Origin: Ichthyophis bannanicus
Taxonomy: Eukaryota > Chordata > Amphibia > Gymnophiona > Ichthyophiidae
Direction: 5' to 3'
Assembly: GCA_033557465.1 (NCBI GenBank)
Contig: CM066033.1
Location: 591,014,438-591,078,437, forward strand
Length of the DNA: 64,000 nucleotides
Part shown: positions 31,464 through 42,420 of the stretch, piece after piece
Layout: each line of letters starts with the position of its first letter
Position numbering within the stretch: the first letter of the stretch is position 1
Position numbers and translations under genes: made by a program
Notes under the pieces: generated by a model
Told to the model about the DNA's origin: nothing
Database searches by the model: none
Seen by the model: only the letters and a program-made list of their open reading frames with translations

Positions 31464-32426
31464 TCACTCTCCAGGTAGTAATGGGCTTGAAGACCAAGTT
31501 GCAGCCCTGCAGATGTCTACCAAGGGCACAGAGAGGAGATGAGCCACTGAGGCAGACATTGCCCTGACTCGGTGGACCGTAACCCGACCCTGCAAAGGAA
31601 GGTCAGCCGCCTTATAAGCCCAGGTGATACAGTCAGCCACCCAGATGGACAAGGTACGCTTGGACACAGCCAACCCCAACTTATTGGGGTCAAAGGAGAC
31701 GAAGAGCTGAGTAGCCCTTCTATGCCCCTACGTACGGTCAAGGTGGAAGGATAAGGCCCTCCTACAGTCCAGGGTATGCAGGACTGCTTCAGCCTGGCTT
31801 GCATGAGGCCTAGGGAAGAATGTTGGAAGAACCACCTCCTGGTTGAGGTGGAAAGAGGAGACAACCTTAGGGAGGAACTTGGGATGAGTCCTAAGGACTA
31901 CCCTGTTCCTGTAAATCCTGGTGTAAGGCCTATCACAGACTAGAGCCTGAAGCTCACTTACTCGCCTAGCCGAGGTAAGGGCTATCAGGAAGAGTGTCTT
32001 CCAGGAGAGGAAGCGGAGTGGACAAGTAGCCATCGGCTCAAAAGGTGGGCGAGTCAGTTGCTGCAAGACCACATTCAGCTCCCACTCAGGGGCAGGACGA
32101 CGGATGGGAGGCTTGAGCAAAAGCAAGTCCCTAAGAAAGCGGGACACCAAGGGGTGACCAGATAGAGAATGTCCCTCCACCAGAGAGTGGTGAGCTGCTA
32201 GAGCTGAGAGGTGGACCCGAACAGAATTGGATTTAAGGCCTTGATTTGACAAGTGCAGTAAGTACTGAAGGACTACTGGCACAGTACAGGAGAAAGGATC
32301 AACTGTACGTAGCTGACACCACACTGAAAACCTTTTCCATTTGAGAGCATAGGTTTTCCTAGTGGACTGTTTCCTAGAGGCTAGGACAACCTCCTCAACT
32401 TCCTGAGGTAGGCCCCAGGGAGCCAA
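31464..32426 (-). pseudogene. D4 tyrosine recombinase, two lesions
   Basis: The frame 31,728-32,426 covers 'LASRKQSTRKTYALKWKRF', 'SNQGLKSNSVRVHLSAL', 'PAPEWELNVVLQQL' and the first catalytic Arg in 'ALTSARRVSELQALV', and runs to 'ALSFHLDRT'. A frameshift near 31,725 leads into 31,464-31,679, with 'TVHRVRAMSASVA' (His-x-x-Arg kept). A deletion of about 14 bases near 31,485, relative to D1, removes the 'TFAA' segment and shifts the frame before the Tyr codon. The two lesions inactivate an otherwise well-preserved gene. Confidence 0.85.
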
Positions 32427-32428
32427 GA

Positions 32429-34378
32429 CTACCCTTGCAGCCTCCAGGCCATCAAATTGAGAGTTTTGAGATTGGGGTGCAAAAGGGAACCCTGTTCCTG
32501 TGAGAGAAGGTCAGGTTGCAACCCCAGAGGTAGTGGAGGTTCCACCGCCAGTTGAAGCAGAAGAGGAAACCAAGGCTGTCTCGGCCACCTGGGAGCCACC
32601 AGCAGGACCGAGGCCTTGTCCTGAAGAATCTTGAATAGAGTTCGGGCCACTAAGGGCGTGGGAGGAAACACATACAGGAGGCCCTGAGACCAGGATATCA
32701 GAAAAGCATCCGCTGCTATCCGCAGAGGATGCGGTTGCCTGGAGCAGAACTTTGGCAGTTGCTTGTTCATGGGGCTGGCAAAGAGATCTATCAAAGGGAG
32801 ACCCCATGTCAGGAAGATCTTCTGAACTACTGAAGGATGCAGCTGCCCTCGTGGGGCTGCAGTATTCTGCTTAATCTGTCTGCTAGGTAGTTGTCCTGGC
32901 CTGGAAGGTACACAGCTCTGAGGAGCATGTTGTGCTTGAGGGCAAAAGAACAAAGGTCCTGAGCCTCCCAACAAAGGATCCTGGATCCAGTTCCGCCCTG
33001 TTGTTCACATAAAACATGGGAACTTGGTTGTCTGTCTGGTAAGCCAGGGTAGGAGTGAAAGCTTTGAGTGCTAATCGAATAGCTTTGAGTTCGAGGAGAT
33101 TGATCTGCTGTGCAGCTTCCCAGGGAGACCACAGGCCCTTGGTGCACTTGCCCAGACAATGAGCCCCCCAGCCTTGCAGGGAGGCGTCTGTGGTCACCAC
33201 TACTGTGTACCCTAGAATCTGAAAAGGCACCCCCCTCAGAAGATTGGTTGGGTGAAGCCACCAGGAGAGGGAGTGCAGAAATGGTCTGGACACCTTTATC
33301 CTGTCTCTGAGGCCGGTCACCACTACTGTGTACCCTAGAATCTGAAAATGCACCCCCCTCAGAAGATTGGGTGGGTGAAGCCACCAGGAGAGGGAGTGCA
33401 GAAATGGTCTGGACACCTTTATCCTCTCTGAGGCCGCCTGTGGCCTGTGACCACTGAGCCCGAAGGCACCACTGTGCAGGCCTCATATGGAGGCTGGCAT
33501 TGGGGGTCACATGTACTGTCGAAGCCATGTGGCCTAGAAGCCTCAGGCAGAGCCTGGCGGAGACCAGGGACCTGCTGAGAAACTGATTTGCCAAGGCCAT
33601 CAACCTTTGGGCCCTGTCTACTGGCAAGAAAGCCTTTGCCAGCAGAGAGTCCAGCCTTGCCCCTATGAACTCCAAGTTTTGGGAGGGGAGCAAAGTGGAC
33701 TTTGCGAAGTTTATGACAAACCCCATGCTTTGTAGAAGAGCAATAGTCCTGAGGGTGGCTTGTTTGGCCTCCTGGCACATCTGACCCCTGATGAGCCAGT
33801 CGTCTAGATAGGGGAAGACAAAGATTCCCTGATTTCTCAGGTAGGCCGCCACCACTGCTAGGCACTTTGTAAAGACTCTGGGGGCGGAGGTGAGGCCGAA
33901 AGGCAGCACCCTGTACTGATAATGGTTTCCTCCCACAATGAACCTGAGGTACATTCTGTGGTCTGGATGAATGAGGATGTGAGTGTACGCATCCTTTAGA
34001 TCTAAAGAGCATAGCCAATCTCCCTGCTGGAGGTAGGGCAGAAGTGTCCCAAGAGTAAGCATCTTGAACTTCTCCTTCACTAGGAACTTGTTGAGGTTCC
34101 TGAGGTCCAGAATGGGTCGAAGGCCACCGGTTCTTTTGGGCACCAGGAAATACCTGGAGTAGAAACCGTGACCTTGCAAGTGGGCAGGCACAGGCTCCAC
34201 CGCCCTGTCCACCAACAGACCATGAAGCTCTTGTAGAAGAAGGTCTGTGTGCAGGGGAGGCCTTGGAGGCTCCCCTGAAAAAAATGGTGGAGGCAGTTGG
34301 TGAAAATGGAGGGCATAGCCCTTGTGGACTATCTCCAGCACCCAACTGTCCCCGGTGATAAGGGGCACTGGTGGGCAA
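32429..34378 (-). pseudogene. D4 reverse transcriptase-RNase H
   Basis: The 513-codon frame 32,827-34,368 carries 'FLVPKRTGGLRPILDLRNLN' (residues 74-93), 'SLDLKDAYTHILIHPDH' (121-137), 'LPFGLTSAPRVF' (155-166) and intact 'YLDDWLI' (187-193). RNase H motifs ('TTDASLQGWGAH', 'INLLELKAIRLALKAF', 'YQTDNQVPMFYVN') follow in the frame 32,883-33,416. The third part, 'LIDLFASPMNKQLPKFCS', is in 32,429-32,974. A tandem duplication (33,192-33,314 and 33,315-33,435) lies just before the RNase H Asp motif. This palm is the only one of the copies with all catalytic residues in a long open frame. Confidence 0.85.
33192..33435. repeat. 123-bp tandem duplication in D4 pol
   Basis: Two units of 123 and about 121 bases, both starting ggtcaccactactgtgtacc, differ by only a few bases plus a two-base deletion in the second. 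The unit encodes the linker around 'LSWWLHPPNLLRG' and the start of RNase H. D1 has a single copy of this region. Confidence 0.85.
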
Positions 34379-34379
34379 A

Positions 34380-35834
34380 GAGGGCGAGGCGACCTCCTGT
34401 GCAGGGTTGGGAGAGCAGTGGAGGAGAGGTTACGCTCAAGGAGTCAAAAACCCCCACCCTGCTGAGTGGTAGCAGGGGCCTGAGGCTTGGGGGTTCTCTG
34501 CCTACGGGGCCCATTACCCTGGCCCTTGGCTTGCTGACCCTGGGGGGCAGCTTGGGCAGCCTGATATTGCGGGTACTGTTTGTAGGCAGTGCCCTTCCTC
34601 GGGTAAAAGGGCTTTTTACCCTAGCCCTTCTTTTTATGAGAAGGGGCAGAGGTCTTCCTCGACAGCCTCGTCCATGTGAGGTGCTCAGTTTCGACTCGCT
34701 TGCTGAGAACCGGCGCCGAGGCCGGTGCCTCCCACATACGGAAGAGGAGCCGTTCCAGCATCGGAGGAACCAGAACAGTAAAGGCCTCCTTCGGAGGAGA
34801 GTCAAACTGTAGGGCCTCGAGCTCTTCAGCTCCTCGGGGTCCGTCGGAATAGCCAAGGCAGCGGCCATATCCCGGACGAACTCCGAGAACCGAGTACCCT
34901 CCGGGGGGGACCTACTCCGGGACTCAGACTGCGGTGAGTCCGAAGGGACGCACCAAGTCTTGAAGCTATCAGGAGACTCCTCGTCCTCCATCTCCCAAGA
35001 TGACTCGTCCGAGGAGTCAGGGTCCGACCCCGCGGGGCCCTGGAGCACCCGCCCCGACACCGGAGGCTCCGGCGTCGACGCCCTCGGTCTGGAACGGGAG
35101 GTCGAGGGAGACAGCGACCGAGGTCGACTCCGAGCCACGATGGACTCGAGTATCGGCTCGGTCTCCGGTGTCGACTTCGAAGTCGATGTCCCAGTGGTCG
35201 GGGCAGATGCGCCAGACAGGCTGGCCATCAGTGCCCGCTGCTGCTCCATGAAGGCAGACAATCTGCTCTCCAAGGCTGTCATCCTGAGACTCAGCTCGGG
35301 AGACGCAGCAGCCACCGACTCGGGCCCCGGCAGCGCCGGGCCCGACGTCGGCTCCCTGGGAGGAGAGTCCTCGAGGACTACGGGGCTTACGTGTGCAGCA
35401 GACTCCGGCTCCACGCGAGGAACTTTTGCAGGCTTCTTGTGTTCCACGGGCCCGGGGCGACGGTCAGGGGTCTTAGACCTGGCCCTCGAGGAGCCAGGGA
35501 CCTCCTCCTCCGACGCCCTCGCGAGCCGCTTCTTCCTCTTGCGTTCCCGGTCGGGGGACCCCCTGTCCGAGGAGCTTCGACGGCGCTCGGGATCGGAATC
35601 CCGAGATGTCGAGGCCTCAGACAAGGTCCGGGCCCGGCCGGAGGCTGAGTCCTAGAAAAACCTTTCTTTTTGCTGCTGGCGACTTCGGAGTGCCTTGGAA
35701 GACATCTTTCCACATGGCCCGCATGACTTAGGGTCGTGGTCGGGGCCGAAGCACCGAAGGCAGCAGTCATGTGTGTCGGTGAGAGACATCAGTTTCTTAC
35801 ACCGATCACACTTTTTAAAGCCGCTGTAAGCCAT
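34380..35834 (-). pseudogene. D4 gag with its central domain deleted
   Basis: The start at 35,834 reads 'MAYSGFKKCDRCKKLMSLTD' then THDCCLRC, GPDH and CGPC, the Cys/His cluster of the family. One TAG at about 35,653 precedes a 431-codon frame (34,329-35,624) with the Ser/Arg/Pro-rich linker and 'FSEFVRDMAAALAIPTDPEE'. Near 34,688 the sequence jumps from 'SASESKLST'-frame gag to the C-terminal basic tail. The segment corresponding to the D1 core ('QLPHHSMVVESAMH' to 'DKLVDVPC', about 190 codons) is missing. The mobile copy may have relied on gag from other elements. Confidence 0.75.
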
Positions 35835-36090
35835 CGGGGAAAAAAAAAAAAAAGAGTCCCCGCGAGGCCAAAAGACCGGCCTTCCAGGGAAAAATGGAAA
35901 AAAGGGCGCGAACGCCAGCCACGAAGGGCAAAAACCGAAAAAGAAGAATCAGGCTCGATACCGGTGTACCGAATCCGGCGGGAGGGGAACCGGCTTCGAA
36001 CTGGGAGAAAAAATCGCGAAAATCGCCGAAAAAAATCTAATTTTAACCGGGAGAACAGGACACACGTCCGGTGGGCTTCACGGAAAAAAA

Positions 36091-36253
36091 GAGACTGAGG
36101 TAAGATGGCACCTTTAGGCGGGAAGGGAACCATGCATGCGTGCCTGCATTCCCAAAGGCTTTCATAGAAAGCTGGGGAAATGCTCCGCTGGGGCTTCATC
36201 GGCGCCGATGACACCCATATGTGAGGACTGACTTCCTGCTTGGTCCTGGAGAA
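36091..36253 (-). repeat. D4 left inverted terminal repeat
   Basis: Inner end gagactgaggtaagatggc, outer end cttcctgcttggtcctggag. It pairs with the right repeat at 29,355-29,441 plus 30,995-31,097. The adjoining leader to the gag start (35,835-36,090) contains the A-run at 35,840-35,853 and the cttcacggaaaaaaagagac tract seen also in D1. Confidence 0.85.
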
Positions 36254-36700
36254 GACCACCTTCCAGGATAGGTACCGCAGGGAGTAAGTAACCATGGGCT
36301 CAAAGAGAAGCTTGGTCAGCTGTGCGAAGACCACGTTGAGGTCCCATTCCACCGGTGGGGGCAGATAAGGGGCTTGGAGAGGAGCAAGCCCCGCATGAAG
36401 CGAGAGATGAGACACTGCCCCGAGAGGGGTTTTCCCTCGATTGGATGGTGGTTCACTGAGATGGTACTCAGGTGAACCCTGACCGAGTTATACTTTAGGA
36501 TGGCCTGCAAGAGATGGAGCAGGTACTGCATGACCGAGTGTATAAGGCATGAGAACAGGTTCACTCGGATCTCCGAGCGCCACTCTGAGAACCTGTGCCA
36601 CTTGAAGGCGAATGTCTGCCTGGTCGGGGTCTTTCTGGGAGGCCAAAAGGATGTCCTCGACCTCTGTGGGGAGATGAAGAGGAGCTAAGGCAACCCACTC
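36254..36700 (-). pseudogene. D3 tyrosine recombinase, N-terminal part
   Basis: Continuing D3 beyond D4, the minus strand reads 'FEPMVTYSLRYLSWKVVF' (36,254-36,330), 'LRYLS' being the position where D1 has 'LRFLSWKTLFLIAL'. It then reads 'MQYLLHLLQAILKYNSVRVH' (36,316-36,564) and 'ASQKDPDQADIRLQVAQVLR' in a shifted frame. Joined across D4 it completes the recombinase begun at 28,604-29,354. Several frame changes are present. Confidence 0.7.
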
Positions 36701-38510
36701 AGCAGCCAAGCTGTAAGGGACAGAGACCCCAGATTAGGGTGAAGGAGCAGGCCGTCCTCCTGCGTCAGGAGCCGCGGTGAGTTCCCGAGAGGGAACAGGG
36801 GTTCCGTCGAGAGACGGAGTAGCAGAGGGAACCACGGCTGCCTGGGCCACCTCAGGGCCATGAGGATTACAGAGGCCCTGTGTCTTGCTGGACCTTGAGG
36901 AGGGTCTGAGCTATGAGAAGCATGGTGGGAGAGGCATACAGCAGACCCATTGCCCACGAGAGGAAGGCAGCATCTGGAGCCACCCTGCCCAGGTGCAGGA
37001 GGGGGCCACAAAACCGGGGAAGCTGTGTGTTTGCAGGACTGGCAAAGAGATCCAGGTCTGGGGTACCCCAGCAATGGAAGAGTTGCTGCGCCGTCTCAGG
37101 ACACAGGCGCCACTTGTGCGGCTGGAGGACTCTGCTCAGCCGGTCCGACAAGGAGTTGTCCTGGCCCAGGAGATAGACAGCTCGGAGGGTTACGATCTGG
37201 CTCACCGCAAATGAGCATGGTGGGTCACTGCCTCCTGGCAAAGGCTGTAAGTGCCAGTACCCCCCTGTTTGTTCAAGTAGAACATTGTGACTTGGCTGTC
37301 TGTCCGAACAAGCACCACTCGGTGCTGCAGGCGGTGCCGGAAGGCCTTCAGCGTGAGGAGGATAGCTCAGAGCTCCAGCAGATTGATCTACTGCCGACTC
37401 GCCTCATTGGACCAAGTCCACAGCTCCTCACAATGGGCCTCCCAGCCTGAGAGGGAGAAATCCGTAGTCAGGACCGCCTGGTGGGTAGGGGTCTGAAAGG
37501 GCATGCCTTGGAGCAGGTTCTGCGTGTCCTGCCACCTGGACAGGGACTCCATCAAGCGAGGTGAGACCGAGATGGGGTCTTGGAGTCGGCCAGTCGCCTG
37601 GGTGCACTGCACACGGAGGCACCACTAAGCTGCTCGCATGTTGAGGCGGGCATAGGGCACGACGTGGACAGTGGAGGCCATGGGCAGTAAGGGATTGTGT
37701 TGGAGTAAGCTGGGATTTCGGGTAGTTGACCACAAAGCCCAAGTGTTGCAAAGCCAGATCATGTGGCCCATGGCCTGCAGGGCCTCCAAGGTCTCGTCCC
37801 CTTTTATGAGCCAACTGTCTAGATAGGGGTAGATAAAGGTGCCTTGTAGACGGAGGTGGGCCGCTACCACAAGACACTTGGTGGGGTGGAGGTGAGTCCG
37901 AAGATAAGTACCCTGTACTAGTAGTGATTCCCTCCTACCACAAAGCGCAGATACTGTCTGTGCTTGGGATGGACGAGGATGTGGGTATAAGCATCCTCTT
38001 TAAGTCCAAGGAGCATAGCCAATCGCCCTTCTGGAGGTAGGGCAGCAGTGTTCCAAGGGAGAGAATTTTGAACTTCTCCTGCACCAGGAATCTATTCAGG
38101 TTCCTCAGATTGAGGATGGGTCGGAGACCTCCTGTTCTCTTCAGGACGAGGAAGTACCAGGAGTAAAACCTCCTTCCCCTGATGTGTGGCGAGACAGTTT
38201 CCACTGCCCCGTCTTTGAGGAGACCTGCGAGCTCCTGAGTTAGTAGGGCAAAGCCACCAGGGCTCCTCGGGGAAGTAAGGGGGAGGCAACTGGTCCAGAT
38301 GGAGGAGATAGCCCTCCCGGATTACCTGGAGGACCCAGATGTCAGTGGTGATGGATTCCCACCTAAGGGCAATGTGGATCAGCCTTCCTCCTACCGGCAG
38401 CTGGTTGCTCAGTGTCAAAGAGACTATGCCGATGGCATCAAAACCCCGAGGCCAGCTGCGCTGGAGCCTGTGGCTGAGTCTTCTGTCCCTTAGGCTTGCA
38501 GGGTCCATGG
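36701..38510 (-). pseudogene. D3 reverse transcriptase-RNase H, degenerate
   Basis: Pieces: fingers 'FYSWYFLVLKRTGGLRPILN' and 'LGTLLPYLQKGDWLCSLDLK' (37,935-38,204); palm 'TFIYPYLDSWLIKGDETLE' (37,625-37,870), where YLDD is YLDS; RNase H region 'VLTTDFSLSGWEAH' (37,388-37,612, Asp kept but DAS is DFS); linker 'DLDLFASPANTQLPRFCG' (36,867-37,241). Multiple frameshifts separate the pieces. The motif order is that of D1. The copy is older or faster-decayed than D4. Confidence 0.8.
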
Positions 38511-39666
38511 GCTCCGCTCTTAACCTGACCGCCCTGGGATAGGGTCAGTGTAGATAGATTTGGAGGGTAGCCCCTGTATGGGTGCTCCTTTCTGGTGAAA
38601 AAGTGTTCCTTTCCCTGTGGTTTCTTCCTGAGGAGGTCTTCCGAGAGAGCCGAGTACAGATGACGTACTCTGTCTCAATCTCGGCTGCTTTATCCTCCAT
38701 TGGTTTACCAAAGAGCTGCACCCTGAGGCAAGGGACATTGAGGAGCTTCTCCTGGACCCACTGCTCCAGGTCGGATGATTGGGCCCAAGCCTGCCAGCGG
38801 GTGTCAATGCCGGCCGCTGCTACTCGGGCGGAGAACTCGAAGCCATCGCAAGCTGCTTTTGAGAGGTACTTAGAGCACTCACCGATGGACTTCGAAAGTA
38901 CCTGGAAATGCCAGAGGTGGTCCCCATTGAAACCTGCAGTGAATGCTCAAAACTCCTTAGTGAGGTCGCGGAGGAACATACCAATATACAGTTGGTAGAC
39001 TTGGATGCAGCATGCTAGCATGGAGCCTTGTTAAGCTTTTCGCCTGAGAGCGTGGGACTCTCTGCCTGGGGGGACTGAAGAGTGAGTCTTCGGGCTCTTC
39101 TGTTTACGAATGGTCGATTCGATGACCATGAAGTATAGGGAAGCTGTGCCTTCTGGAACCCTGGCTGGTCTCCACTGAACCATGTATATAGAATCCAGGC
39201 ATTTGCTGATGATGGGGATGGAAGCCGGAGTCTCCCACATACAGAGGAGGAGTCGGTTAAAGATGGAAGGAACCGGAACCGTAAGGGTTTCCTTCGGTGG
39301 TGCCTCATATTGGAGGATATCGAGTTGCTCTGCTCGTGGCTCCTCCTCCAATTCGGTGGTGAGTGCTAGGGCCCGCATCATATCCCAGACAAACTCAAGG
39401 AAAAAAAGTGTCCTCAGGAGGGGACCGTCACCTCTGGGACGGCGGGGATGGATCCAAGGGAAGGTCTCGGTGAGACAGAGTCTCTGGTGAGGTTTCCCCA
39501 TTGGATTCCCAGTCCAAATAGTCCATAGCAGACTAAGGGATGGGCAGTTCCACTGGGGTCAGTGACCCACGTCGGGCTCCCAAGGCCAGAGCCTGTCCGG
39601 AGCCAGAGACGCTCACCCGAGATGATCCCACACCCGAGATAAGAGACCCTCGCTGAGGACCCTCAT

Positions 39667-39940
39667 GGGGCAAGGTACTTCAGGCCGGAAGGTCGGGGGT
39701 TCAAATCCCACTAGAGGACAGCAACCTTGGGCCGGAAGGACTGGGGTTTCTAGTCCCACAGGTGCTCCTTGTGGTCTTGGGCAAGCCACTTAACCCTCCA
39801 TAGCCCATGTTCCCTGTAAAATAGTTATCTCCAAGTTATAATGTCCTGTTCAATGTAATTTCAGTTTGTTCAATGTAAACCGCACTGATGCAGAATAGCG
39901 CGGTATATAAGAGAATGTAAATAAATAAAATAAATAAAAT
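39667..39940 (+). mobile_element. tRNA-headed SINE in D3 gag
   Basis: It has a B-box-like ggttcaaatccc near 39,690, the body 'ctccttgtggtcttgggcaa' then gccacttaaccctcc, and the 3' tail with the hairpin (aaccgcactgatgcagaata then gcgcggtatataag) and an AAAT-rich end. The A-box side is truncated. The tail is that of the L2 copies, so L2 machinery probably mobilised it. Confidence 0.8.
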
Positions 39941-40097
39941 CCCAACTCTTGGGAGTCAATGCGGCAGCCCAGGGAGTTCTCGAGGTCAAGGTCCTTGCAG
40001 TCTCATGGTGCGTGCTGGCGGAGCCAGGCAACTGCACCTACTGGGCAGTGAGGAACACAGAAATGCTGCATTCCAAGGCCGGCATTCGGGCCTCCCA

Positions 40098-40558
40098 AGA
40101 GACGGCTGAGGGGAGATATGATAGAGGTCTTTAAATTAATGAATGGAGTGGAACGGGTAAACGTAGATCGACTGTTTACATTATCAGAATATAGAAAGAC
40201 TAGGGGACATGCAATGAAGCTACAGGGTAAACTATTTAAGATTAATAAGAGAAAATATTTTTTCACTCAACGTGTAATCAAACTCTGGAATTTGTTACCG
40301 GAGGTTGTAGTAAAGGCTGTTAGTGTAGCTGGGTTTAAAAAAGGTTTGGACAAGTTCCTGGAGGAAAGGTCCATAAACTATTATTAAAAAGGGACCCTGG
40401 ATATCAATGCTTGACCCAATGCAAACATTGTGGAACCTGTGTCTTTTGGGGAAACTGCTAGGTATATATGACTTAGATTGGCCACTGTTGGAAACAGGAT
40501 ACTGGGCTTGATGGACCTTGGTCTGACCCAGTATGGCATATCTTATGTTCTTATGTTC
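40098..40558 (+). mobile_element. CR1 3' fragment in D3 gag
   Basis: A 5'-truncated CR1 of the 8,574 family. Its open piece at 40,118-40,387 reads '[20 protein letters not shown]', '[20 protein letters not shown]' and '[19 protein letters not shown]', the end of the reverse transcriptase, then a TAA. The non-coding 3' end terminates in TTATGTTC repeats at 40,540-40,558. Confidence 0.85.
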
Positions 40559-42420
40559 ACTTGGGAGTGGTGCCCTGCAACACAGACACTGGGGTGACCG
40601 GGTTGGGCGTTGAGGATGAGAGGGGGCCCTCACCGGGACGACCCTCGGGAGACCGGGCACCATCGCCGGAGGCCTCAGTATTGGTTTGAGGTACCTTTCT
40701 CAGTTGCTTCCTCTCCGACTCTTTGGAATGCGAAGGGGGCTCAGAGACCATGCGCGAGACTTCTCAAGCTTGTCTGATCCCCCAAATTGCGTCCTCGCAG
40801 CCTTCTTTTTCATTCACTCACACTTGCGGGACCCTTGGTTGGAGTGCCTGTGGGCTCGCGGAGGGGCCTTGGGAGACTCCAAGGGTTGCAGGGCCATGGA
40901 GTGCGAGATTAATGGGGGATACTGGGGTCGAGTCTGCCTTATGGAAGATATCATCTAGCTTCTGCTGGTGCCTCTGGATGGCTTTAGAAGACATCTTTTT
41001 GCAGAGGGAGAATTGCTCTGGATCATGCTCAGCTCCCAGACACCGGGAGACAGCAGTCATGGGTGTCTGCGAGAGACATTTCTTTTTATTTATTTATTTG
41101 ATGTTTCTTTTATACCGCGATATTTGCAATCAGTGCGGTTTACATATAACATTTGTTCACTGCAGGCAAGACTGCAAAGGATTTACACCTCAACAGGGTT
41201 CTTTAAACAGGGATAAACATGGTAAACTATGTACACTTTGCTGTTTTAGGCAGTCTTATCTACAGGGTTACATTGGAACTATATACATTAAACCTGACTG
41301 TTGTTAGTTTGACATGTGACCATGGACATTCCATCTGACAGTATGAATTGTCTGTGCTGGGGGTGCTGACCTGGGGCATGATTGTGACTGGGTGTGGGGA
41401 GGTATCTGGATCAGCGTAGTGCTGGAGAAATAGATGATGCTTCAGTGCCTTTCAGAACTGGGAAAGGTCACTGATGGTTCGGATGGCCATTGGCAGGGCA
41501 TTCCAACAGGAGGGCGCATAGAAGGTGAAGGCTCTGCTTTTCGTGGATTGAGAGCATTTCGTGATCGCTTTCGGGAGTAAGAGAGTATTGGTGGCAGTTG
41601 ATCGCCTTACTCTGTTAGGGGGAGTGATCATGACTAGGTCGGTGATGGTGGTATGGGAGCACTTGTTGATGGCTTTATGGGTCATTGTTAGGATCTTAAA
41701 GGAGATCCTACATTGTACTGGTAGCCAGTGCAGCTGTTTCAGTACTGGAGTGATGTGAACTCTCCTGGATGCCCCATGAAGGATTCTTGCAGCTGCATTC
41801 ATTGCCAGCTGTAGGGGGTTAATCGTGCTTTTCGGGAGGCGGTGCAATATTGAGTTGGCATAGTCAAGGTGTGGCATTACTAGTGCCTGATAAACCAATC
41901 AGAAGTCTTCAGGCTCTAGTAGCTGACGCAGATGTCGAAGGGTCTGGATTTTGTGATAGATTGCTTTTACCATATTGCCTATATGGGCCTTCATGCTGAG
42001 CTGTTGGTCCAACATAACTCCTAGGTACCATATTGTGGTCTTGCTGAGGAGCTCTGCGTCACACACCTTGAGTGAAGGGGGTGGGGTGAATGTGGGGTTC
42101 CTGGTGATGAAGAGGACCTCCGTCTTTTTGAAGTTTATCTTGAGCATCTGTGTGTTATGCCAAATCTGTGACTGTGTCGAAACAAGTGGCCAGTGGGGAG
42201 AGGTCTGGGTGTTCCGTCGAGATTGGCATGTACATCAAGATGTCATCAGCATAGACCAGGCAGTTGATGTTGAAGGAATGGATAAGGTCGCAGATGGGTT
42301 GCATATAGACATTGAACAGTAAGGCGGAAAGTGAAGATCCTTGTGGCACGCCTTTTGTTTGAAGGAAGGGGTCAGAGGCGGAGGGACCAGAACGGACATG
42401 CTGCCATCTGTCTAAGGTAT

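Larger units (their letters stand above)
29355..36253 (-). mobile_element. DIRS retrotransposon copy D4, inserted in the D3 recombinase
   Basis: D4 is complete end to end: right end at 29,355 (agtagttactcacctgtaac), left end at 36,253 (ctggagaa). D3 recombinase sequence is interrupted exactly between them ('aggaaaga' before, 'gaccaccttccagg' after). It contains one 1,553-base solo-LTR-like insert in its right repeat. Gag lacks its central domain and pol carries a 123-base tandem duplication. D4 is closely related to D1 by nucleotide similarity throughout, and both differ clearly from D5. Confidence 0.85.
38511..41086 (-). pseudogene. D3 gag, main part, interrupted
   Basis: Blocks: 'FVWDMMRALALTTELEEEPR' and 'MWETPASIPIISKCLDSIYM' (39,031-39,501); 'DDWAQACQRV'-side gag C-terminal region on the opposite reading (38,560-39,000, minus strand WVQ..LLN type); and the N-terminal cluster 'MTAVSRCLGAEHDPEQFSLC' (40,818-41,060). 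A SINE (39,667-39,940) and a CR1 tail (40,098-40,558) are inserted, and the L2 at 41,087 cuts the cluster. The first Cys pair, 'SGLKKCDQC', lies beyond the L2 at 48,733-48,780. Confidence 0.7.

Noticed and set aside
39667..39720. B-box-like sequence as a tRNA gene
   Set aside because: No cloverleaf can be formed and the segment continues into the SINE body and tail.
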